From contig URAQ01000094.1 in NCBI GenBank assembly GCA_900545875.1, positions 1-6,610 on the forward strand: DNA of 6,610 bases. The letters run 5' to 3'. Positions within the stretch are counted from its first letter, which is position 1. Every line of letters starts with the position of its first letter. The stretch is from an uncultured Collinsella sp. GTDB taxonomy: Bacteria; Actinomycetota; Coriobacteriia; Coriobacteriales; Coriobacteriaceae. The position numbers and the translations under genes are program-made. The notes beneath the pieces were generated by a model. The model worked only from the letters and a program-made list of their open reading frames with translations, searched no databases and was not told where the DNA came from. Positions 1-6,610 of the stretch are shown in pieces.

Positions 1-888
1 GGCGGCGTCGTTGCAGCCGTTGCGGGACTCGGCGTCATTGGCGCGGCAACCCATGGCTTTGGCATCCCCGACTATCTGGACGGCATCCGCGGTTCACTTG
101 ACGACTACACCTGGGATCAGCTGCAGGAGATTTCGCTCAAGATTAAGGCCGCCGAGACCCGTAGCGAGGCACGCGAGATTGCCAAGCGCTATCACCTGCT
201 CGACGCCGATGGACATATCCCCTATCCGTGCACCAAGCGCGTAACGCTCACCAACGGGCTGAAGGTCGGCGCGCAACTTGTGGGCATCCGCCACGACGAG
301 CTTTTGGACGGGACGGGCAGGGCCGGGCTGACGTTTATGTTCGATGCCGGCATTGCCGAGCGCGATGCTGCGGCTGAACCGCCGAGCGCCGGCTGGGCAG
401 ATTGCGAGCTGCGGGCATGGCTCGATGGCGGCGGCCTTAAGCTGCTGCCCAACGAGCTGCGCGCGCTTATTAAGGCCGTCAAGAAGACCTCGAACAACGT
501 GGGCGTCGCCAGAAGCGCTTCGTGTCTGAGCGAGCTGCCCGCGACGCTCTGGCTGCCCGCCATGGTCGAGCTCTGCGGCGTACAGCCGCCCGATTCGTTT
601 GCCGAGGACTATCACTACCTGGCAGACATCTACAACGGCGAAGGCAAGGAGTACCAGCTCTTCCGCGAGCTCAAGGTGAGCCCGTATTCCACGAACGAGA
701 CGATGGTGCGCCAGTGGAAAGGCAAGGACACCTGCTGGTGGGAGCGCACGGTGAGCCCCGATACGTCGGAGACCGAAGGCACGCTCTACATAAACCGCGT
801 AGGCCACGACGGCGACGTCTTTATGTACGCAACGCCTGCGGACAATCCCAAAAAACGAACCTGTGTGGTTCCCGGGTTCTGTATCTAG
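1..888 (+). CDS. DUF6273 domain protein, membrane-tethered, 5' end missing
   Basis: The reading frame is open from base 1 to the TAG at 886-888, giving 295 visible residues; the true start lies upstream. Visible residues 1-22 are Gly/Ala/Val-rich and look like the end of a transmembrane helix, so the rest is probably outside the membrane. Residues 36-72 (beginning DYTWDQLQEIS) form a short helical segment that I associate with Coriobacteriia proteins of this type. Residues 80-295 match DUF6273: a strand-rich start (VTLTNGLKVGAQLVG), then WADCELRAWLDGG (132-144) followed by NELRALIKAVKKTSNN, then LWLPAMVELCG (183-193), CWWERTVSP (245-253) and the terminal VVPGFCI. The domain's biochemical role is unknown, and I do not assign one. 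Similar proteins often carry an N-terminal zinc ribbon, which would lie outside this window. The stretch before the tail (NPKKRTC) departs from the GVAPGFCI pattern I expect. No downstream gene is coupled to it. Confidence 0.85.
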   Translation, partial: GGVVAAVAGLGVIGAATHGFGIPDYLDGIRGSLDDYTWDQLQEISLKIKAAETRSEAREIAKRYHLLDADGHIPYPCTKRVTLTNGLKVGAQLVGIRHDELLDGTGRAGLTFMFDAGIAERDAAAEPPSAGWADCELRAWLDGGGLKLLPNELRALIKAVKKTSNNVGVARSASCLSELPATLWLPAMVELCGVQPPDSFAEDYHYLADIYNGEGKEYQLFRELKVSPYSTNETMVRQWKGKDTCWWERTVSPDTSETEGTLYINRVGHDGDVFMYATPADNPKKRTCVVPGFCI

Positions 889-930
889 GCGGCGGGCGTC
901 TTGCCGTGACGGGACCCCTCCCCGGCAATC

Positions 931-1148
931 GTCTCGATCTGTAACATCTAGCAGGTAAAACCGGGTCTAGTTGTTACAGAACGAGATAAACCCCAACCCC
1001 GCGAGACAACATCTCGATCTGTAACAGTAAGGGGTCAAAAACCTCTCTAGATGTTACAGATCGAGACGTTTGAGTTGACCCCGGACGGTTTGTCTCGATC
1101 TGTAACAGTTAGAGGTCATATTTGGTGCTAGATGTTACGGATCGAGAC
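931..1148. repeat. Array of three 57-bp palindromic repeat units (left array)
   Basis: Three units of exactly 57 bp lie at 931-987 (A), 1011-1067 (B) and 1092-1148 (C). Each starts with a 16-nt arm close to GTCTCGATCTGTAACA and ends with its reverse complement, TGTTACAGATCGAGAC. B has 15 of 16 arm pairs, C 15 and A 14. Inside B a second stem forms: AGGGGT (1030-1035) with ACCTCT (1041-1046), including one G-T pair, around a 5-nt CAAAA loop, so the whole unit can fold into one long hairpin. The linker A-B is 23 bp and contains CAACCCCGCGAGACAAC; the linker B-C is 24 bp and contains TTGACCCCGGACGGTTT. All units have the same orientation. This is not a CRISPR: the repeated units are palindromes, and the linkers are themselves repeated. 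A REP-like or non-autonomous element family, or a set of protein-binding sites, would fit. No transposase is present. Confidence 0.9.
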
Positions 1149-1290
1149 ATTAGCTTGCCGAGAACTTCGCCTCATAATATATGACTCAAGTGTGTCGATA
1201 TTTCCTTGCCAATGTTGCGCAACAGAAACCCTTTCGGCGGTCGTAACGTACGAATTGTCATAGGTACCCCTTCAACGATTGGGAGAAGAA
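1149..1290 (+). promoter_or_regulatory. Leader of the CAP surface-protein gene: possible promoter, two dyads and RBS
   Basis: A possible sigma-70-type promoter is TTGCCG (1155-1160) with TATATG (1178-1183) at 17-bp spacing; CATAAT (1173-1178) is in the same AT-rich patch. This would give a leader of roughly 100 nt. Two dyads follow: a perfect 12-bp palindrome TGTTGCGCAACA (1213-1224), and TCGTA-ACG-TACGA (1241-1253). Either could be an operator or an RNA hairpin; I cannot match them to a known regulator. The RBS is GGAG (1282-1285), five bases before the ATG at 1291. The promoter assignment is by eye and weak; the RBS is clear. Confidence 0.4.
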
Positions 1291-4200
1291 ATGGCAAAGT
1301 ACGCACCTAAACACTTGGAAGTCTCAAGCGGCGACGAGCCTCGCCCCACATTCTCGGGCCACAAGGCAACACGACTCGCCGTCACCGCGGCAACCACCAT
1401 CGCTATGACCGGCTCGTCGCTGCTCGCGCCGTTCTCGGCATTTGCCAACGATGTGAGTGATACCACGGCACAGGACGCGATCATGTCCCCGCTTGCTGTC
1501 CACGCCGGCGAGGCGGCAGGCTCCGCAGTAAAGGCAGACGCCCAGAAGATTGCCGACTTGCAGGCTGCTATCGACGCCGCAAAGGCTGCCGAGGCAGACG
1601 CCAAATCCGACTACGACACGGTGGCTGCTCCCTATACCGAAAAGCAGGCGGCCCGCGACAACGCACAAAGCACCTATGACGCCTCCGTCTCCGATAATTC
1701 GCAGGCAGAGGCCGCCGCGCGTGCCGAATATGCTCGCCAGCTCGATGAAAGCGTCAAGGCGGCCGACAGCGCCAGTGCCACGCTGAAGGATGCCCAGGGA
1801 AAGCTCGATACAGCCAAGACCGACGCCGAGGACAAGTCGAAGGTCCTTGATGCCGCAAAGCAAGCGGCAGCTGATGCGCAGGCCAAGCTCGAGGCAGCCC
1901 AGAAGGCAGCCGCCAACGCAACGCCGGAGGAAATCAAGGTCGCCGAGCAGGCTGCCGCAGATGCGCAGGCCACTCTGAACCAAGCAAAGGCTGCGAAGGC
2001 CACTGCCGATTCCGCGCTCGCCGATGCCCAGCAGGCTCAGAGCGCCGCGCAGAGCGCTTACGACGAAGCGGCAGGCACGCTGGCTTCCGCTCAGCAGGAA
2101 AAGAACGCCGCGGATGGTAAGGTAGTCGCGGCACAGACAGCGTATGACAGCGCACAAGCCGATTTGGCGGCCGCAAAGGCAGGCGCTGAGGGCCCGGAGT
2201 ATGACGCCGCCCAGGCAAAGGTCGATGCTGCCCAAAGCGCACTCAACCAGGCGAAACAGCAGCAGGCGACTGCCGAAGCAGGCCTTTCTCAGGCAAATAG
2301 CGACGTTGAATCCAAGCAGGACGCCCTCACCGGCGCCGAAAGCGAGCTCGAAGCCAAGAAGCAGACAGTTGCAGCAGCCGAACATGATGTAACGGCAGCC
2401 CAGACGAAAGCCGATGCGGCGCAATCGGAGTTGACCTCGGCAAAGCAGGCAAATGCTGCCGAACTGGAGAAGGCAATGGCCGCTCAGAAACAAGTCGACC
2501 AGGCAAAAGCCGAGAAGGAGCAGGCAGACAAGGCGCTCGAAACTGCCAAGGCAAACCAGGCAGCCGCCGATCAAGCCGTTGTCGATGCACAGAAAGCATA
2601 CGATACGTGCAAGGCGGCAGCCGATAAGGCAACGACAGCGGAGGCGCAGAGCGTCATCGGCTTCTACCAGTTCATCGGTGCCAACGACGCTGCAAACATC
2701 ATCTATAGGCAGAGCGATAAAAACCCGACGACCATTGGCGATAAAAAAGACGGCACGTCACTCGACAACGCCAAGCTTTCGTTTGGCAAGCTGCGCGAAA
2801 TTAATGAATATCGCAAAAGCGTCGGCCTTAGCGAGCTTAAGGTAACGGCAGAGCAAATGGCAATCGCTCAGTCTGATTCCAATTACTCCGACGCAACGAA
2901 GGGGCACTCAGACTATGCTGGATTTGAAAATGCCGCTTGGAACTTCAGCACGAAAGAAAACATCGCGCACCAATGGGTTGATGGCGAAAAGAAAATATTT
3001 GACGATGCTGCAGCGAAAGCCGGCCTTGGCAACGTTGCCCCCAAAGATGCTTGGAAGACTTTCTGGAGTCACGGTACCGAATTCGGAGCCCAAGGCGTGG
3101 GTTTTGGCACCGTCGGCCATTATTTGAATATCGTACAACCTAACGCCAAAACCATGGGATACGGCATCAACTCGCGCGGAACCCTTTGGCCGTATGTGTT
3201 CGTCTTGGAGATCGACAATAATTACGGTTCGTACGAGAAAGAATACTCGATCGATGAACTCGAGAATCTCTTTGATCAGTATCAGCTGAGCCTCTCCAAA
3301 GCCAGCGATAACCTTGCCGCCGCGAAAACAAATCTCGAGCAAACTCGCAGCACGGCGGCATCGAAAGCCGATGCCGTAAAGGCAGCTGAGACCCTCGTCG
3401 CTCAAAAGCGAGAAGGCGTTGACACCGCAAACAATAACCTTGCCGCCAAGAACGACAGCGTAGCAAGTGCCGCCGCCGCTGTTGCCCTAGCAGAGCAGAA
3501 TCTCGCCAAGGCAAACGGAAAAGTTACCGAAGCCGAAGACCAGGTCAAAGCCGCCCAAAGTAACGTGGCGACCGCAGAGCAGGTCGTCAACCAGAAGCGC
3601 GCCGAGCTTAAGGCATCGCAAGAGCAAGCCGCTCAGAGTCAGAAGAAGGTTGATGACGCCAAGGCAGAAACTCTCGTAAAGCAGCAGGCTCTGCAAGATG
3701 CAAAGAAGGAACTTGCCAAGTATTCTGCCGATGTTGCTGCGGCTCAGGAAAAGGCTGACAAGGCCCATCAAACGCTTGATGAAGCCACGGCAGCCCAGAC
3801 GTCTGCCCAGAGTGCTCTCGAAAAGGCGGAGCGCGACGCGGCTGCCAAGAAGCAGGCCCTCGACACCGCGAAGGACAACGCCGAGGCCAAGGCGGCGACC
3901 GCGGAGCACGCTGCGAGCGATCTGACCACGGCGAAAAACGACTTTGCTTCAAAGAAGGCCCATGCCGACGCCCTGAGCAACGCGGCCAACAATCTTACCG
4001 CGGCCAAGGCGGCCAAGAAGGACGCCGACGCAGCAGTGACTGAGGCCGGAGTCGCCCTTGGTGCGGCAAATGATGCCATCGCGAACGCCGAACAGGCGAT
4101 CGAGAATTCTCAGGCCGCATCGGATGCCGCTGTCGCTACCCTCGGAAAGCTAAAGTCCATCAACGTCGAAAACGGCATTGCTACTGGCTCTGATGCAAAC

Positions 4201-4626
4201 GCGAATGATACGCTCAATGCCCTCTTTGCCAAGTGCGTCGCCGCCAAGCAGGCAGAACATAACGCAAAGGCCGCACTTGATGCCGCTCAGGCAGACCTTG
4301 ATGCTGCGACGCCCGCCTACACCGCAGCGCTCAATGCCCACAACGAGGCGAAGGCAAAACGCGTAGCCGCCGAGCAAGCCCTGAAGGACGAGATCGCCCG
4401 CCAGGAGCAAGAGGCAGCGAAGGCCGAGCAGGCCAAGATCACGCAGGCTGCCGCTAAGCCGGCTGCTGGAAAGCCGTCTACCGGCAACGCCAAGACGGCC
4501 GCCAACTCGGCACTTCCCACCACAGGCGACAATGCTGCGCTCACCGGTGAGACGTTTGTCATCGGAGATGTCGTGCTCGTAGCCGCTGGCGTCTTCCTGA
4601 CCGACAAGAAGCGTCGTCAGGAGTAA
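1291..4626 (+). CDS. LPXTG-anchored surface protein: CAP domain between two long coiled-coil arms
   Basis: I chose ATG 1291 because GGAG lies five bases upstream; an in-frame TTG at 1279 would add only four residues. The product has 1,111 residues. Residues 1-52 form a signal peptide with a long polar start, a hydrophobic stretch (29-52) and likely cleavage after AFA. Residues about 73-447 are Ala/Lys/Asp/Gln-rich coiled coil, interrupted near prolines 212 and 302. Residues about 455-645 resemble a CAP/SCP domain: REINEYRKSVGLSEL (502-516), His539, KENIAHQ (555-561) and GHYLNIVQPNAK (609-620). Residues about 650-1048 are a second coiled coil with a break near 955-978. A short Ala/Pro/Lys linker leads to LPTTG (1075-1079), a hydrophobic stretch (1089-1103) and KKRR, so sortase should anchor it to peptidoglycan. 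The arms are similar in length, so I infer an antiparallel stalk with the CAP domain at its tip, as in enterococcal PrgA. Its ligand or substrate is unknown; CAP domains are not reliably enzymes. It is monocistronic, with its own terminator. No sortase gene is in the window. Confidence 0.9.
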   Translation: MAKYAPKHLEVSSGDEPRPTFSGHKATRLAVTAATTIAMTGSSLLAPFSAFANDVSDTTAQDAIMSPLAVHAGEAAGSAVKADAQKIADLQAAIDAAKAAEADAKSDYDTVAAPYTEKQAARDNAQSTYDASVSDNSQAEAAARAEYARQLDESVKAADSASATLKDAQGKLDTAKTDAEDKSKVLDAAKQAAADAQAKLEAAQKAAANATPEEIKVAEQAAADAQATLNQAKAAKATADSALADAQQAQSAAQSAYDEAAGTLASAQQEKNAADGKVVAAQTAYDSAQADLAAAKAGAEGPEYDAAQAKVDAAQSALNQAKQQQATAEAGLSQANSDVESKQDALTGAESELEAKKQTVAAAEHDVTAAQTKADAAQSELTSAKQANAAELEKAMAAQKQVDQAKAEKEQADKALETAKANQAAADQAVVDAQKAYDTCKAAADKATTAEAQSVIGFYQFIGANDAANIIYRQSDKNPTTIGDKKDGTSLDNAKLSFGKLREINEYRKSVGLSELKVTAEQMAIAQSDSNYSDATKGHSDYAGFENAAWNFSTKENIAHQWVDGEKKIFDDAAAKAGLGNVAPKDAWKTFWSHGTEFGAQGVGFGTVGHYLNIVQPNAKTMGYGINSRGTLWPYVFVLEIDNNYGSYEKEYSIDELENLFDQYQLSLSKASDNLAAAKTNLEQTRSTAASKADAVKAAETLVAQKREGVDTANNNLAAKNDSVASAAAAVALAEQNLAKANGKVTEAEDQVKAAQSNVATAEQVVNQKRAELKASQEQAAQSQKKVDDAKAETLVKQQALQDAKKELAKYSADVAAAQEKADKAHQTLDEATAAQTSAQSALEKAERDAAAKKQALDTAKDNAEAKAATAEHAASDLTTAKNDFASKKAHADALSNAANNLTAAKAAKKDADAAVTEAGVALGAANDAIANAEQAIENSQAASDAAVATLGKLKSINVENGIATGSDANANDTLNALFAKCVAAKQAEHNAKAALDAAQADLDAATPAYTAALNAHNEAKAKRVAAEQALKDEIARQEQEAAKAEQAKITQAAAKPAAGKPSTGNAKTAANSALPTTGDNAALTGETFVIGDVVLVAAGVFLTDKKRRQE

Positions 4627-4685
4627 GGATTTCAGGAGGACGGCTTCTCCTCCCTCCCACCGCTTCGCAAACCCTGCCCAGCATG

Positions 4686-4722
4686 CGCCGGGGCGCCCAT
4701 CACGCGGGCGCCCCGGCGTTTT
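4686..4722 (+). terminator. Strong intrinsic terminator of the CAP surface-protein gene
   Basis: A perfect 13-bp stem pairs CGCCGGGGCGCCC (4686-4698) with GGGCGCCCCGGCG (4706-4718) around a 7-nt loop, followed directly by TTTT (4719-4722). It lies 59 bp after the stop codon. The stem is almost entirely G-C, and the U-tract is short but in the right place. It should end the CAP transcript and separate it from copA. Confidence 0.93.
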
Positions 4723-4755
4723 ACATTGCAGGGTCCAAGGCACCTGCTCCAGTTT

Positions 4756-5054
4756 GTCTCGATCTGTAACAGTAAGGGGTCATCTTCGCTGCTAGGTGTT
4801 ACAGATCAAGACGTTTGAGTTGACCCCGGACGGTTTCTCTCGATCTGTAACAGTAACTCGGCAAAACGGTCCCCAGATGTTACAGAACGAGACAAATCTC
4901 AACCCCACGAGACAACATCTCAATCTGTAACAGTAAGGGTCCAAAAACCTCTCTAGATGTTACAGATCGAGACATTCGAGTTGACCCCGGACGGTTTGTC
5001 TCGATCCGTAACAGCAACTCAGCAAAAACGGGTCTAGTTGTCACAGATTGAGAT
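4756..5054. repeat. Array of four 57-bp palindromic repeat units (right array)
   Basis: Four units, again each exactly 57 bp, lie at 4756-4812 (D), 4837-4893 (E), 4917-4973 (F) and 4998-5054 (G), in the same orientation as the left array. Arms are variants of GTCTCGATCTGTAACA and its reverse complement; G is the most degenerate (GATCCGTAACA on the left, TGTCACAGATTGAGAT on the right). Linkers alternate: D-E 24 bp, E-F 23 bp, F-G 24 bp. The 24-bp linker D-E is identical to B-C in the left array over all 24 bases. The central parts fall into types: B and F are nearly identical, C and D are alike, and A, E and G share a CAAAACGG-like core. After G, the bases around 5058-5067 (GGCCGGACGG) resemble a decayed copy of the 24-bp linker. 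Confidence 0.9.
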
Positions 5055-5128
5055 GTTGGCCGGACGGTCCGCTGCCCCGGCAGTTGGCCTCCTTTCTGTA
5101 ACGAAATGTCATATATTTCAATCTCCAC

Positions 5129-5159
5129 TGGACACCCCCAGGGGGTATGGGTGTATAGT
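5129..5159 (+). promoter_or_regulatory. copA promoter with CsoR-like copper operator
   Basis: A G/C-tract dyad, ACACCCCC-A-GGGGGTAT (5132-5148), has 8-bp arms with one mismatch and resembles the ATACCCC...GGGGTAT operators bound by the copper-sensing repressor CsoR. It lies inside a possible promoter: TGGACA (5129-5134) and TATAGT (5154-5159). The spacing is 19 bp, longer than the usual 17 and more like promoters of MerR-family activators such as CueR, but the dyad sequence fits CsoR better. A start near 5166 would give a leader of about 40 nt. Either way the likely inducer is copper, binding Cu(I) to a regulator encoded outside this window. Confidence 0.65.
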
Positions 5160-5195
5160 ATCGGCAGGTTAACATTTCTGACACTACGCCACAGA

Positions 5196-5201
5196 AAGGA
5201 G
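5196..5201 (+). promoter_or_regulatory. Ribosome binding site of copA
   Basis: AAGGAG lies five bases before the ATG at 5207. It fixes the start and places the metal-binding domain at the very N-terminus; the next in-frame ATG (5237) falls inside the GMTCAAC motif and would destroy it. Confidence 0.85.
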
Positions 5202-5206
5202 AAGCC

Positions 5207-6610
5207 ATGGCTCAAGATAAGTTCGACGTGGGCGGCATGACGTGCGCCGCCTGCCAAGCGCACGTTGACCGCGCCGTCAGCAAGCTCGACGGCGTCCAAA
5301 ACGTCGCGGTCAACCTGCTAGCCGGATCCATGCTGGTCGACTACGACCCCACTCAGGTCACCCCCGACGACATCTGCACCGCCGTCGACCGCGCGGGCTA
5401 CTCGGCATCGCCCGTCGACGCGGGCACCGGTACCGCCGCAAACGGCAGTACGCAAGCCAGGTCCGGCGCCGCCCATATGGAGTCGCCCACCAAAAAGCTG
5501 GAGGCAGCCGCCTCCGCCATGCGCACCCGACTCATCGTCTCGATCATCTTCCTCGTCCCGCTGTTCTACATAGGCATGGGGCACATGCTCGGCTGGCCGC
5601 TGCCCGGCATCTTCACCGACCACACCCACAGCATGACGCTCGCGCTCACCGAGCTCGTCCTGCTCATCCCCATCGTCTACGTCAACGACGCGTACTTTAT
5701 CAACGGGTTTAAATCGCTCGCGCACGGCGCGCCTACCATGGACGCCCTTATTGCCGTGGGCGCCACCGCCTCCATCGCCTGGTCGCTCTACGCCATGTTC
5801 ATCATGGCCGACCAATTAGCCGCCGGACAGATCCACGAGGCCATGATGACAGGCATGGACAACCTGTATTTTGAGAGCGCCGGCACGATTCTGTCGCTCG
5901 TCACCGTGGGTAAATACCTCGAGACGCGCAGCAAGTCCAAGACCGGTGGCGCCATCGAGGCCCTAATCGACTTGGCGCCCAAGACCGCGACCGTCGTGGC
6001 CGAGGACGGCACCGAGCCCACCGTGGACGTCGACGCCATCCTGCCCGGTCAGGTGCTGCGCGTACGTCCCGGCGAGTCCATCCCCGTCGACGGCGTGGTG
6101 CTCGAGGGCGCCTCGGCCGTGGATGAAAGCGCGCTGACCGGCGAGTCCATCCCCGTGGAAAAGACCGCCGGCGACACCGTCAACGCCGCCACGGTCAACC
6201 GCACCGGGTCGTTCACCTTCCGCGCCACGCGCGTGGGCGCCGACACGTCGCTCGCCAAGATCATCCAGCTTGTCGAGGATGCCAACGCCACCAAAGCGCC
6301 CATCGCCCGCATGGCCGACAAAGTCGCCGGCGTGTTCGTGCCCGTGGTGTTTGCGATCTCGGCCGTGACCTTTGCAGTGTGGATGGCACTGACCGGCAGC
6401 GTGAACGAGGCGCTCACTTCCGCTGTCGCCGTGCTGGTGATCAGCTGTCCGTGCGCGCTCGGCCTGGCCACGCCCGTCGCCATTATGGTGGGCACCGGCA
6501 AGGGCGCCGAGATGGGTATTCTGTTTAAGAGCGCCGAGGCGCTGGAGAACCTGCGCAGCGTGGGCACTGTAGTGCTCGATAAGACGGGCACGGTCACCCG
6601 CGGCAAGCCT
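5207..6610 (+). CDS. copA: Copper-exporting P1B-type ATPase, 3' end missing
   Basis: The frame is open from ATG 5207 to the window end, giving 468 residues; family members usually run to about 750-900, so roughly half is missing. The protein would pump Cu(I) out of the cytoplasm using ATP. Residues 4-70 are a heavy-metal-associated domain with GMTCAAC (Cys13, Cys16). After a linker (71-104) come membrane helices at about 109-128, 143-163, 180-200 and 220-238, with GKYLE at 235-239. The actuator domain carries TGES at 311-314. A helix at about 374-395 precedes the one with the copper-transport motif CPC (414-416, in [11 protein letters not shown]). The phosphorylation motif DKTGT starts at Asp458; the nucleotide-binding domain and the last two helices lie beyond the window. 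CPC with an N-terminal CxxC points to the Cu(I)/Ag(I) subgroup rather than Zn/Cd pumps. The CsoR-like operator just upstream supports this. No copper chaperone or regulator gene is visible in the window. Confidence 0.95.
   Translation, partial: MAQDKFDVGGMTCAACQAHVDRAVSKLDGVQNVAVNLLAGSMLVDYDPTQVTPDDICTAVDRAGYSASPVDAGTGTAANGSTQARSGAAHMESPTKKLEAAASAMRTRLIVSIIFLVPLFYIGMGHMLGWPLPGIFTDHTHSMTLALTELVLLIPIVYVNDAYFINGFKSLAHGAPTMDALIAVGATASIAWSLYAMFIMADQLAAGQIHEAMMTGMDNLYFESAGTILSLVTVGKYLETRSKSKTGGAIEALIDLAPKTATVVAEDGTEPTVDVDAILPGQVLRVRPGESIPVDGVVLEGASAVDESALTGESIPVEKTAGDTVNAATVNRTGSFTFRATRVGADTSLAKIIQLVEDANATKAPIARMADKVAGVFVPVVFAISAVTFAVWMALTGSVNEALTSAVAVLVISCPCALGLATPVAIMVGTGKGAEMGILFKSAEALENLRSVGTVVLDKTGTVTRGKP

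Noticed and set aside
94..807. A 237-codon open frame on the - strand.
   Set aside because: It lies wholly opposite the DUF6273 coding sequence, whose conserved motifs are clear; it is a GC-rich shadow frame.
852..871. A possible - strand terminator: GAACC-ACACA-GGTTC followed by G and six T on the - strand.
   Set aside because: The stem is only 5 bp, it lies inside the coding end of the DUF6273 gene, and no - strand gene exists to need it.
901..928. A terminator for the DUF6273 gene: TTGCCG (901-906) pairing with CGGCAA (923-928).
   Set aside because: The stem is short with a bulge and has no U-tract; the downstream palindromes may serve instead, but I cannot show it.
931..1148. A CRISPR array, suggested by regular repeats with 23-24 bp gaps.
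   Set aside because: The repeated units are 57-bp palindromes with variable centres, the gaps are the same two sequences over and over, and no cas gene is present.
1279..1290. TTG at 1279 as the start of the CAP surface protein.
   Set aside because: The RBS GGAG (1282-1285) would lie inside the coding sequence, whereas it is ideally placed for ATG 1291.
1324..2574. A 416-codon open frame on the - strand.
   Set aside because: It is opposite the Ala/Lys-rich coiled-coil arm, and its Leu/Cys/Gly-rich product is what the reverse complement of GCN/AAG codons gives.
4634..4653. AGGAGGA after the CAP stop codon as an RBS for a small gene, or as a hairpin with TCCTCC.
   Set aside because: No start codon with a meaningful frame follows at a suitable distance, and the 6-bp stem is weak; the real terminator is just downstream.
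4880..5299. A 139-codon - strand frame running across repeat units and the copA start.
   Set aside because: It spans the palindromes, the copA promoter and the metal-binding domain on the other strand, and its product shows no recognisable family.
5318..6606. Several - strand frames opposite copA (5318-5815, 5788-6039, 6049-6606).
   Set aside because: All are antisense to an unmistakable P1B ATPase sequence with intact motifs.

Overview
The window looks like a gut actinobacterium of the class Coriobacteriia, most likely Collinsella or a close relative. The reasons are the GC-rich codon use, a DUF6273 protein ending in the Collinsella-style PGFCI tail, a very long Ala/Lys-rich coiled-coil CAP protein with an LPXTG anchor, and dense families of intergenic palindromes. 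The genus call is an inference from recognition; no search was run.

Layout, all genes on the + strand. (1) 1-888: the 3' part of a gene for a membrane-tethered DUF6273 protein whose start lies outside the window. (2) 889-1290: a non-coding stretch holding three 57-bp palindromic repeat units (931-1148), a possible promoter and two small dyads. (3) 1291-4626: a complete gene for a 1,111-residue secreted, sortase-anchored protein. It has a signal peptide, a coiled-coil arm of about 375 residues, a CAP/SCP-like domain, a second arm of similar length and an LPTTG sorting signal. A strong intrinsic terminator follows (4686-4722). (4) 4723-5206: a second non-coding stretch with four more 57-bp palindromes (4756-5054), then a copper-responsive-looking promoter and operator. 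(5) 5207-6610: the first 468 residues of a copper-exporting P1B-type ATPase (CopA), cut off by the window end just after the phosphorylation motif.

The three genes do not look like one operon. The CAP gene has its own leader and terminator, and copA has its own promoter, operator and RBS. What joins the region is the repeat family. Seven equal 57-bp palindromes, separated by two alternating linker types (24 and 23 bp), lie in the same orientation on both sides of the CAP gene, so that gene sits inside a potential deletion cassette. The two points most worth following are this ordered palindrome array and the predicted hairpin-stalk architecture of the CAP protein, which resembles enterococcal surface-exclusion protein PrgA.
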